Shown here piece after piece: positions 11,291-21,230 of a DNA stretch of 64,000 nucleotides. Position 1 is the stretch's first letter, and each line of letters begins with the position of its first letter. This stretch comes from Dipteris shenzhenensis (Eukaryota > Polypodiophyta > Polypodiopsida > Gleicheniales), in the NCBI GenBank assembly GCA_047967505.1, contig CM106541.1. One strand, 5' to 3'. Position numbers and translations under genes: made by a program. The notes beneath the pieces were generated by a model. The model was not told the DNA's origin and searched no databases. It saw only the letters and a program-made list of their open reading frames with translations.

Positions 11291-12145
11291 CATCCATCGT
11301 GGGGATTGTATGCTACACTATTGGGCAAGTACCCCTTTCATGTCCATGTATTTCCAAGCCATGCAATCCTTAAACTTGCATAGGAGATCTATTAAGGCAT
11401 TCTCCTCACTAGGAGTGAGGTCATCGACAACAAACATGGGTTGTGGGTCCTGCCCTTCTGGGGCTAAGTTTACTTCCTTGATTGGGGCCGGTCCATCATA
11501 TCCTTTAGAACAACCATCCTCTCAAGATCTTTTGGCCTGTTGGTATAAGATCTTAAAATCGTAAATAGTATAGGCCTTGTAGTGGGCTGGCACCTGCCGT
11601 AGGTCTTCTTTATTCTCAATCTCCTTCTCTTTTTCTACCAGAGAAGTTGACTTTTTGCCCTTATCCTGTCCTTTGGATACAAGGGATTTGGGACCTGAAG
11701 GGGGCTCTTCCTTTGTACTTATAGAGCTGACAGGAGGGGTTACCTGAGGGTTACCTTACTCACCTTGTTTTCCTAGTTAGAGGAGAACTCATGGTGGGCG
11801 GTCATGGTGCCTACGTAGGTCAGCTAGTGAAGATATGATTTTACCCTTACTATTCCCTTTCTTACCTCTCGTGATTTGAGCATATTGAACATCCTTAGGA
11901 TAACCACCGAGGTCTGACCGTCGAGCTCTAGGGTGGTGATCTAAAACCCTACTCTTTCTAGGACATCTATGTTGGCTAAGATGTGCATCTAGTTCTGCGA
12001 GAATTCTGGCTCGAAAGAGGTTCATACCAGAAGTCATCTTACTCTTTATCATCCTCTTCCTTGTCCCAGGGTTGGAATAGCTTTATGGAGGTGGTTTGGA
12101 TGATGGTGTCGGACTCTATGGCAAAGAGGCAATGGCAAAGAGGCG

Positions 12146-12334
12146 TCATAACAATGGGTGGGCCTTATAGGTATGTAGGTCCACTCTCATGCTTTGCTCC
12201 TCATGCTGCAAGTAGATATTATCATTACGCCAGTCATGCATGAGTCCGGACATTCGCAAGAAGGGTCTTCCTAGGATAGCTTCATATCTGGGTTGTCGAG
12301 TGAAGTCCATGACCATGAACCTGATAGGGTACAT
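12146..12334 (-). pseudogene. Gypsy aspartyl protease C-terminal fragment
   Basis: The frame contains FMVMDFTRQPRYEAILGRPFLR; ILGRPFL is the conserved C-terminal motif of gypsy retropepsins. The active-site DTG part is not recognisable upstream. It lies in the correct place between the gag knuckle and the RT. Confidence 0.55.
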
Positions 12335-12699
12335 GAAACCAACACCTTAATGTTTATGCCAGACCAGCACTCCCAGAGGTTCAACAGTTCCTCCATCAGC
12401 TATCTTTACTTAGTATCAGACCCCCTACTAGCCTTTAGTTGATGCTCAAACTTATCTTGGCGCTCATGCACCAACGTCTGGGCATCTTTATGTATTGCTT
12501 CTCTAAGACCAGGTCAGGGTAGGTCTCTTTATAGGTGGGTGCCGATGCCAGGACCTGAGCCTACAATGGTTTGTCACCCTGGATGGAAGACTGTTTGGAA
12601 GCAGAGGAGGTGGCAAGGGTAGCCATCTCCTCATTGGAACCATCCTAGATGAGTACTTGATCGAAATCATCACCCACTCGAATGGCCTTCTTGGAACGA

Positions 12700-12990
12700 G
12701 TTAGAGGTTGTAGAGGAATCTTGAGACTGGGTAACAGGGATACCTTACCCTTCTTGGTGAGCTTCTTCATGGCCTTTCCTATTGCCTTGGCCTACATCCT
12801 TGTAATGACCTGTAGTGGCAGTGCGGCCACATGGCCTTGTAATGAGTTAGAGGCTATAGAGGAATCTCGAGATGGGGCAACGGGGATACCTTACCCTTCT
12901 TGGGGAGCTTCTTCATGGCTTTGCCTATTGCCTTGGCCTACATCCTTGGAATGACTTGTAGTGGCACTGCGGCCACATGGCCTTGTTCGA
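12700..12990. repeat. Tandem duplication of about 142 bp in the gypsy gag region
   Basis: The segment starting GTTAGAGG at about 12700 recurs at about 12842 with few changes; each copy runs through TTCTTCATGGC and GTAGTGGCA to GCGGCCACATGGCCTTGT. Confidence 0.75.
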
Positions 12991-13039
12991 TGCTAAGCAA
13001 ATTGAGGCTAGTGCTCTTTGGTGGTGTGAGTGGAGTGGT

Positions 13040-13100
13040 TGGTCTTCTTGTGGGACAATCCTAGAATAGATGCTCCGTGCCACATCCTGCGCACAAGGGG
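13040..13100 (-). pseudogene. Gypsy gag zinc-knuckle remnant
   Basis: On the minus strand CAGCGTEHLF, a stop, then DC gives a CX2C...H...C pattern of a gag zinc knuckle. It marks the gypsy gag end next to the copia LTR at 13136. Confidence 0.35.
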
Positions 13101-13135
13101 GTGTGGTTGGTTGTGATTGGGATGATGGGCGTACG

Positions 13136-14115
13136 TGTTGAGATATCGAGCTCCACTCATGATATGCTAGGGTGACCGTTGTGCATTTATGTCACCGACT
13201 TGTTAGCTGCAGATGTGGTTGGTACACCGCCCATGAATAATAGATGGATGACAGCTATCTTTATGTACTCTAGTTAGTGGCTCAATTAGTATGCCACCTT
13301 AGTTAGTTGAGTTTGGTTTGAGACCCACATATAGGATTCACCTATTCCTTTTGTACTAAGAGAGTTCTTTTGGCTTTCACAACTAAGAAGAGGAAAACTA
13401 TTTTCAGCCTCCACCTTTGTGTGTATTCCCCCATTGTATATGTGAGAAAGCTGCAAAAGTGAGACTCCTTACTTCTCTCCCACTCTCTTCACATGGTATC
13501 AGAGATCGATTCATGGTAAGGACCTTAAGAAAGCAAACCAAGTTCGTGGTGTCTTGGTAAGAGGATCAATGTTGCTTTCCTTTTTCAAGTTTGGGAGCAA
13601 ATCTCTACAGGTAGCACAACTGGAAAGTGCAAGAGTGCACAGATTGGGACACCCTTTGCAGTGTGGTGAGAGGGCAGTATATGCTGTGGGTGAGGGCAAA
13701 GCCCATGGTGACTTTTTTTGATTCGAGGCCATTTCGGGGCCCATTTTGGTGGTGAAAGTTTTCCGTAGGCACTCAGAAAAGTGCCCTGTTTTTGTTGTGC
13801 AACCACTGTTCTGCAGGTTGGTGAAAAGTTGCTGTAGAAATTGCATTGTATGCCTGTGCACAGAGATATTGGGAGTGACAGAATCATTCTTATTGCCTGT
13901 TGATGCAAAATCATCACTAGGAAGTGACTGTGTCGTCAAATACCACTTTCGTCAGTTTTGCAGATTTGCCCTTGTGAGGCAGAAGAGGTGTTTTCTACAG
14001 TGACAAAATAATTTTGTGTAGTGTTTTGTAATGGCATCTGATGCTCTTTCACAGATAGTCACTGAAAATCTTGACAAGAACAACTTCGAAGCATGGAAGT
14101 TTAGAATGATGAATT
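13136..14115 (+). mobile_element. Copia copy 2, plus-strand 5' portion
   Basis: A complete plus-strand LTR (13136-13493, TGTTGAGATATC to CTCTTCACA) is followed by TGGTATCAGAG (primer site, 13494 on), the untranslated leader and the start of gag at ATG 14031 (LSQIVTENLDKNNFEAWKF). After about 28 codons gag stops exactly where an LTR end in the opposite orientation begins (14116). Confidence 0.88.
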
Positions 14116-17100
14116 TGTGAAGATAGTGGGAGAGAAGGAAGGAGTCTCACTTGCGGCTTTCTCACATACACAATGGGGGAATACACACAAAGGTGGAGGC
14201 TGAAAAACAGTTTTCCTCTTCTTAGTTGTGAAAGCCAAAAGAACTCTAGTACAAAGAAATAGAAGAACCCTATATGTGGGTCTCAAACCAAACTCAGCTA
14301 ACTAAGGTGGCATACTAACTGACCCACGAACCAGAGTACATAAGGATAGCTGTCATCTAGCTATTATTCATGGGCGGTGTACCAACCGCATCTGCAGCTA
14401 ATAAGTCGGTGACATAATTGCACAATAGTCACTGTGGCATATCACGAATGGTGGAGCTTGATATCTCAACACTCCCCCTCGAGCTCAATCCCAATTCCTA
14501 CACACCAAGCAGGTCTCTGAACTTGCGCAGCTTCTCTACACCCAATGCCTTTGTGAATATGTCAGCTACCTGATCCTCTGTGCTGTAGCATGATAGACTA
14601 GGTTATTTGCCAAGTGTATACTGCTCATGTTGTCATAATAAATGACAATTGGCCCATCTATAGACTAATGCATATCATAAAGTAGCTTATGCAACCAAGA
14701 TACCTCGCATGCAGCCAATCTTGCACCCCTGTACTCAGCCTCTGTGCTCGACAAGGCAACTGTAGGCTGTTTCTTGCTGCTCCAAGTGACTGCAGCACTC
14801 CCAAAAGAAAACACATATCCATTGGTAGATCGTCTATCAGAAATACTACCAGCCCCAATCAGCATCAATGTATCCATGCAACTGTATCTGAACCCCAGCA
14901 TCATAAAATAGTCCATACTGCAATGTGGACTTCACATGCCTGAGGATGCATCTAGCCACATCCAAATGCGGTTTCCTTGGAGCCTGCATAAACTGACTTA
15001 CCAATCCAACAGCATAGCTCAAGCCTAGTAATAGTCATATAAATCAAACTTCCTACTATGCATCTGTACATAGTAGGGACTTCCAAAAGCTCACCTGCAT
15101 CTACGCTCAGCTTCACATTCTGCTCCAAAGGAACTGAAATAGGCTTACATCCTGTCATCCCATATTTGGACAACATGTCCAATCCATATTGCCTCTGCAA
15201 GAGCCGTATCCCACTTGGTGATCTAATCACCTCAATGCCCAAGAAATAACGCAGCTCTCCCAAATCCTTCATCTCAAACTTCTGCTTCAATAGCATTTTC
15301 ACATGAAGGATACCTTCACCACTATCACCTGTGATGATCAAATCATCAACATAAATGACAAGCAGCATAATACCTTTCTCTGTTTTTCTCACATAAAGTG
15401 AGAAATCTGCCGTGGAAATCTGAAAGCCAATAGTGAAAAGATACTGTCCTATCTTGTCAGACCATGCTCTAGGTGCTTGCTTCAAGCCATACAAGGCTTT
15501 CTTCAACCTGCAAACAAACTCAGGATGAATAGCATGAACATAACTTGGTGGCTGCTCCATAAAGACCTCTTCTTGCAAATCACCATGCAAGAAGGCATTC
15601 TTTACATCCATCTGATGTAAAGACCATCCCTTTGATGTAGCCATAGCAATGATTTCTCTTATGGTTGCCATCCTTGCAACCGGACTGAATGTTTCCTCAT
15701 AATCAATGCCATATGTCTGTCCATACCCCTTGACAACTAATCTTGCCTTGTATCTGTTCACAGAACCATCTGCATTGTGCTTCACCTTACAAACCCACTT
15801 ACAGCCAATTGCATTATTGTCTTTAGGCAAAGGCACCAATTCCCATGTAGCATTTGCTTCCAAGGCATCCATTTCTTCATCCATGACTTTCTCCCATTTT
15901 TCTTTTTCCATGGCTTGCTCAAAAGAAGTGGGTTCTGGTTCCTGTATCACTTTGACCATATAGGCATAGTGAATGGCTGTAAATCCATCATATTTCAGCC
16001 TATCCACAGGATACCTAGCTCTGGTAGACCTACGCAAATTAGGCTCACTTCTAGGTGCTCTCAAAACATCCCTGGTCTTCCTTACTCCAGGTGTAATAAC
16101 AGAAGGAATACCCAACTCATCATCAATTCTCTGTTCTGAGCCACTAGATTCACCATCCACATAAGAGTGACCTGCATTCACATCAAACATGGGCTGATCT
16201 ACCTTCTCTTTTCCTTTTCGTGATACCTACATACCACTATCTACATTGCTTTGAGGAGATTCTCTTGATCTCAATCTGCCTATCCATGGTGAAGTATGTG
16301 AACCACTGCTAGAGGACACTGCAGGTCCACTAATATTTTGTGATTGTTGCTGTGAATTCTGTGCAGCATTACCATTTTGTGCATCTACATCATCAATCAC
16401 ATTTACTGGTTTATACCAGCTGCTCATCTCATTAAAAATTACATCTCTGCTCACTGTAAACTTATGAGTAGAAGGGTTATAGCATCTATACCCTTTCTGC
16501 TACAGAGAATAACCAATAAAGATGCACTTCTCAGCTTTTGGATCCAACTTGGACCTCAACTCATCTGGCACATGAACATAGGCAATGCAACCAAAATTTT
16601 TCAAATGAGAAATATTTGGTTTCCTACCAGTATACATCTCCTCTGGCGTCATGCCATGTATTGCTGCAATGGGAGTCTTATTCATTATGTAAACTGCTGT
16701 AGCAACTGCTTCAGCCTAATAATAATATGGTAGGTTTTTTTCATTTAGCATGGCCCGAGATACCTCTCCAATATGCCTGTTTTTCCTTTCTGCAAGTCCA
16801 TTTTGCTGTGGGGTATGGCTGCATGAATATTGTTGCTTTATGCCATGCTCCTGCAGGAACCTTGCAAACTCATTTGAGAGGTACTCTCCCCCTCCATCTG
16901 ACCTTAGGCATTTTATTTGCAGGCCTGTTTCTTTTTCAACCATAGCTTTAAAAGCTTTGAAATGCCCAAACACTTCACTTTTCTTTTTCATAAAATACAC
17001 CCAAACTTTTCTACTGGTCATCAATAAAAGTGACAAAATAATGATAGCCTCCAATAGATGTAGCTTTAGTAGTTCATACATCAGAGTGGATTATCTCCAA

Positions 17101-17957
17101 TGGCTTATTACTCTCTTGAACATGTCTAGGAAATGGTTTCCTTGCCTATTTTCCAAATTGACAGGCTTCACATACCTTACGCATTTTTGCAACCTTGAAT
17201 TTAGGCAATCCTGCAGTAATATTTTGTGCCTGCATTGATTTAAGTCACTGTACATTAACATGACCAATGCATTTATGCCAGATATCAATATCTGCAACTA
17301 CACCGGTCCCATGTGCAAACATTGTTGCACTCAATTCAGGCATATCTGCATCCAACATAAACATCATGCCCTTGTTCTTTCCTTTTGCTATCAAGCGACC
17401 GTTATTTTTCATATCCTCAACAAAGCGTCCATGAGGATTAAATCTGACCTGCAAGCCCTGCTCAACCATTTGACCAATAGAAACCAGGTTCTTGGTGATA
17501 TTCGGGACATGAAATACATCAAACATGTATTTCTTTTTCCCATCCTACATAGACAAAGGAATTTTACCAATCTGCACAATAGGATGTGCAGTATCATCAC
17601 CAGTCTCCACAAATTCTGGTCTTTCTATTTTCCTTGCATCCTGCATCCATTATGCATGACCTACCATGTGGTTTGATGCACCTGAGTCAACATACCACGC
17701 ATCATTGCTTTCTTCTGCACTTGTCACAGAATTGGTCATGTGCTGCACCATAAATAAATGCTCATTTCTGTCATCACCCTTTCTACTAGAAGATGCATAA
17801 TTCCCTTGCTGCAATTTTCCATTCATGATGTCATTCTGCTTTTTATAGCAGTCTTTAGCCATATGAGCATTCAACATTGCTATTTGCATTTTGGCCTCTC
17901 TGCCATCCACCACGACCTCTTTGGCTCCCCCTGCCTCTAGAGTTACCACGTCCTCCT
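14116..17957 (-). mobile_element. Copia copy 2, minus-strand portion, 5' truncated
   Basis: An LTR in minus orientation (14116-14471), a polypurine tract (plus CTCCCCCTCG) and pol follow in reverse. Homology with copy 1 ends at about 17957 in the Gly/Arg-rich linker before the zinc knuckle; gag proper, leader and 5' LTR are missing. The LTR shares several variants with the plus-strand LTR at 13136 that copy 1 lacks (GGGCGGTGTACC, CTGCAGCTAA), so both parts come from one element or subfamily. Confidence 0.87.
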
Positions 17958-17961
17958 CCAA
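14665..17961 (-). pseudogene. Copia copy 2 protease, integrase, RT and RNase H
   Basis: Recognisable in order: half zinc knuckle and protease (17961-17650, WYVDSGASNHM), integrase zinc region (17526-17091), integrase core (17081-16716, SDGGGEYLSNE, HTPQQNGLAERKN), spacer (16685-16227), RT (16190-14952, YVDD present) and RNase H (14916-14665, STEAEYRGA). A deletion removes CX2C of the zinc knuckle (the peptide jumps to AHMAKDC). There are stops at several places in the spacer and integrase, and a deletion with frameshift in RT near 15020 (TITRLELCC). Inactive. Confidence 0.85.
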
Positions 17962-18345
17962 TAGAGTACATCACATTGTTAAAAGAGACAAAAAAGTAAG
18001 ATTTTAAAAAATCAAATTAGAAAAAATGGCGTCACATGTTATGAAAACCAGAGTACATTTCAAAAAGAGCACATCACATTTGTAAAGAAGTAGATCATAT
18101 TACTCAAAGCCATATGGTGTCAAAAAACACCTTAATACAGTCTCTCTTAACATCATCTTAACATCACATTTGTACAAGAAGTAGATCATATTACTCAAAG
18201 CCATATGGTGTCAAAAAACACCTTAATACAAAGCCATATAGTGTCAAAAAACACCTTAATACAAAGCCATATGGTGTCAAAAAACACCTTAATATAGTCT
18301 CTCTTATCTAAGTCTAGAAGATCTCATCATTGGTCTCTCTTATCT
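17958..18345. repeat. Short direct repeats
   Basis: Sequence around ACATTTGTA..AAGAAGTAGATCATATTACTC and the unit AAGCCATATGGTGTC plus AAAAAACACCTTAATAC are repeated three to four times. No coding signal. Confidence 0.7.
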
Positions 18346-18347
18346 TC

Positions 18348-18758
18348 TCAACAACTCACTGCCTCCACAGTTGTATCCTCAACATAATTACATGCGAAGA
18401 AGAAGTTTAAGCAATCACAAATTGTTTCTTTATAATTTCTCTGAGAGGCTCTTATTGTTCTCTCAGCATCCGCATCAAATCGCCCATGACGAGAGCTGCG
18501 ATAACGCAGGTTACTTAAGAAGTCTAATAGATCTTGTTGTGCTTTTATCATACATCTTAGAAGTCTTTCACTGTCTGCTATCTTGAGAGTCTCCTCCCTC
18601 TCTGCATGCCTTTGTGCAACAAATTCCTCTCTCTCCATGTGTGTCAAAGGAGAACCTTGTCGAATTCTGGCCTCTCTCTGTGCTCCTTGGTCAGCAATCC
18701 ATTCTTTGAGATTGTTAATTCCGAACTCCACGTCTTCGACAATGCCAAGGACATCCAT
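18348..18758 (-). CDS. Hypothetical 136-residue charged protein
   Basis: I do not recognise this protein. The ATG at 18758 has a G at +4 and lies in CACCCATGG, a fair plant context. The product is Arg/Glu-rich, mainly helical in appearance, with no signal peptide or membrane segment; REEFVAQRHAEREETLKIA could be a short coiled coil. It ends in VEAVSC before a stop at 18348. Downstream lie tandem repeats, and the next gene on the same strand ends at 19907, so the region 18.76-19.9 kb would be its upstream sequence. It may equally be one exon of a longer gene. Confidence 0.35.
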   Translation of the reverse strand: MDVLGIVEDVEFGINNLKEWIADQGAQREARIRQGSPLTHMEREEFVAQRHAEREETLKIADSERLLRCMIKAQQDLLDFLSNLRYRSSRHGRFDADAERTIRASQRNYKETICDCLNFFFACNYVEDTTVEAVSC

Positions 18759-18769
18759 GGGTGGGGAGA

Positions 18770-19480
18770 TGATAAAGAAAGGGAGATGGACTACGATGTA
18801 AGAAAGAAGAGAGTTTCTGTGGAAGAACTAGGATAGAAGAATACTTGGTTATCAGGATGGATGAAAGAAGACTCTGAGAGTGTTTGCAGAAGGACTAGGA
18901 TAGAAGAATACAAGAAGAATACAAGTTAATGAGAAGCACTAGGATGCAAGAAAGAAGAGAGTGTCTGCGGAAGAACTAGGATAGAAGAATACTTGGTTAT
19001 CAGGATGGATGAAAGAAGACTCTGAGAGTGTTTGCGGAAGGACTAGGATAGAAGAATACAAGAAGAATACAAGTTAATGAGAGGCACTAGGATGGATGAA
19101 AGAAGAGAGTGTTTGTGGAAGAACTAGGATAGAAGAATACTTGGTTATCAGGATGGATGAAAGAAGACTCTGAGAGTGTTTGCGGAAGGACTAGGATAGA
19201 AGAATACAAGTTACTCAGAAGGACTAGGATGTAAGAAATAAGAGAGTGTTTGTGGAAGGACTAGGATGGAAGAATACAAGTGCACTAAGGCACGATGTGT
19301 TCACTACGATAAGGATAAGGGTTGGAATAAAGTGAGTGGCACGATGTGTTCACTATGATAAGGGTTGGAATAAAGCGAGTGGAGATTGAATGCTCTAGTT
19401 TAAGTGAGTGGAGATGATAAGGATAAGGGTTGGAATAAAGTGAGAGAAGCATTGCGAATGCTCTACTTTAAGTGAGTGGA
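18770..19480. repeat. Degenerate tandem array, AGGATAGAAGAATAC units
   Basis: Units carrying GAACTAGGATAGAAGAATAC, TTGGTTATCAGGATGG and ACTCTGAGAGTGTTTGC repeat about every 110-150 bp at least four times, then grade into AAGGATAAGGGTTGGAATAAAG repeats at 19305-19450. Confidence 0.8.
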
Positions 19481-19489
19481 GACTGTCCA

Positions 19490-19830
19490 ACTGAATAAAA
19501 TTCTCATCACACAAGGATTTATTTCCAAATAATCACATCATCACACATTCATATCATAAAATTATGTGCATGAAGAAATATATTACAAATATTACATCAT
19601 CACATATTCATATCAAAATTCTCATCACACAAGGATTTATTTCCAAATAATCACATCATCACACATTCATACCATAAAATTGTGTGCATGAAATAAATAT
19701 ATTACAAATATTACATCATCACATATTCATATCAAAATTCTCATCACACAAGGATTTATTTCCAAATAATCACATCATCACACATTCATATCATAAAATT
19801 GTGTGCATAAAGAAATTATATAAATATCAT
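19490..19830. repeat. Tandem array, period near 119 bp, three copies
   Basis: CACACAAGGATTTATTTCC, then AATAATCACATCATC and AAATATTACATCATCACA recur at about 19508, 19626 and 19744. Confidence 0.85.
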
Positions 19831-19906
19831 GATTATGCCACTTAAGTAATAAGTCACAAATTGGTGTATAATCAACAAAAACTACAAACACAACATCATA
19901 CATGCA

Positions 19907-21230
19907 TCACAACTCTTGTGATGCTTCTAGTGGAGACTGTGGCAACTCTTCGGATGCTTCCAATGGAGGCTGTGGTGCTGTAGATGTACACTCGGTCTCT
20001 ACTTCTTCTGTAGTATGTAGTGCTTTCGGAGTAGACTCAGTATCCTCTTCCTTAAATGCAAGCGGAGGCGGTGGCAACTCTTCTGATGCTTCCAGTGGAG
20101 GCTGTGGTGCTGTAGGTGTACATTGGGTCTCTACTTCTTCTGTAGTGTGCAGTGCTTTCATAGTAGACTCAATCTCCTCTTCCTTAAAGGGAAGCTCTGG
20201 TATTTCTTCAGTTGCACGTTGTATTCTAATGGCAGCAATTAGGTCTCGAATGATTTCAGCCCTAAACAATTGTATATCCTCCTCTGAATATTTGAGCTCC
20301 AAAGAGTCTTCCGATGAGATCTGTGGCTTAAGTGAGAAAATTTCTTTGAAAATCAACATGCAATTGTAGGCAACTCTCCACCCACAACTATGCCCATCTT
20401 CCTGCTCTACTACTAAATGCTTTTGGAAGTCTACCGAGTCTTTGTACTGTCCTGTTTCTCTAATAGCAGATACCAACTTCTCAATCGACCTGCTCATCGT
20501 GACATATTAAAAAAACTTAGTGTATCTATCACATAAGGTACATAATATAGAAGTAACAACAGATTAATAGAATACTTACGTTTGCACTGAGCCATGAAAG
20601 CCTGCAATCGAGTTAACAAACCAACAATAGTTGTCTTCAAGGTTCCAAACCACCAGACTCCAATGTTCCCTACACGAATAATTAAGAACCATTATTATTT
20701 AACACAATGTTTCCAGTATAAGATGAAAATAAAGGTTGCCATGATACTTACATCTCATGATATGCCATAAATAGGACTCGCATGCCATGTAAATGTAAAG
20801 GCTGTAATAATTTACAAACATCGGCTATTGTCTTTCTGCTATCGCTAAGTATAGGAGAAAGGAGGGAATCCAACATATACACACGATTTTGTACGACTCT
20901 ACCAAATCGTGAGATAACTATACTGCACCAAGAAATAAATGAATATTAGCTTATTAGATTTAATCAAAATAAATGAATATTAGCTTATTAGCTTATTAGA
21001 TTTAATCAAAATATTGAATTATCAAGTAGAGAAAAAGTTTGTATCAAACCTGAGAATGGCCATCATAACATTGTTATTGACCTCATTTGAAGCTCTAGAG
21101 AGAATTGAAATCTCCTCTCCCCCAAATTCAAGATACTGAGGTCTATGTTGAATCATAACCCTAACATTAAAAGAGCTTCCCAATTCTTTTAATGAAGCCA
21201 TGTTTGTAGAGTTGAGGTCATCTATCCTCT
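19907..21230 (-). other. C48 unit 3: D (in the fused exon), A, B, C with Pro-rich tail
   Basis: D ends at 21050, A 20922-20752 (171 bp, VYMLDSLLSPILSD), B 20669-20580 (90 bp, HWSLVVWNLEDNYCWFVNSI), C 20489-19907 (EDGHSCGWRVAYNCM then the Pro/Glu-rich tail). All splices keep the frame. Confidence 0.7.

Larger units (their letters stand above)
8608..13130 (-). mobile_element. Ty3/gypsy retrotransposon, heavily decayed
   Basis: Reading minus from right to left the order is gag zinc knuckle (about 13050), protease (about 12146-12334), reverse transcriptase (about 10600-11290), RNase H (about 9921-10260) and integrase (about 8720-9621), which is the gypsy order. Every domain is broken by multiple stops. 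No LTRs were recognised, and the right end is cut by the copia LTR beginning at 13136. Confidence 0.75.

Noticed and set aside
12682-12954. Plus-strand 90-residue frame with hydrophobic stretches
   Set aside because: Falls in the duplicated gypsy gag region on the opposite strand; hydrophobicity follows from the duplication.
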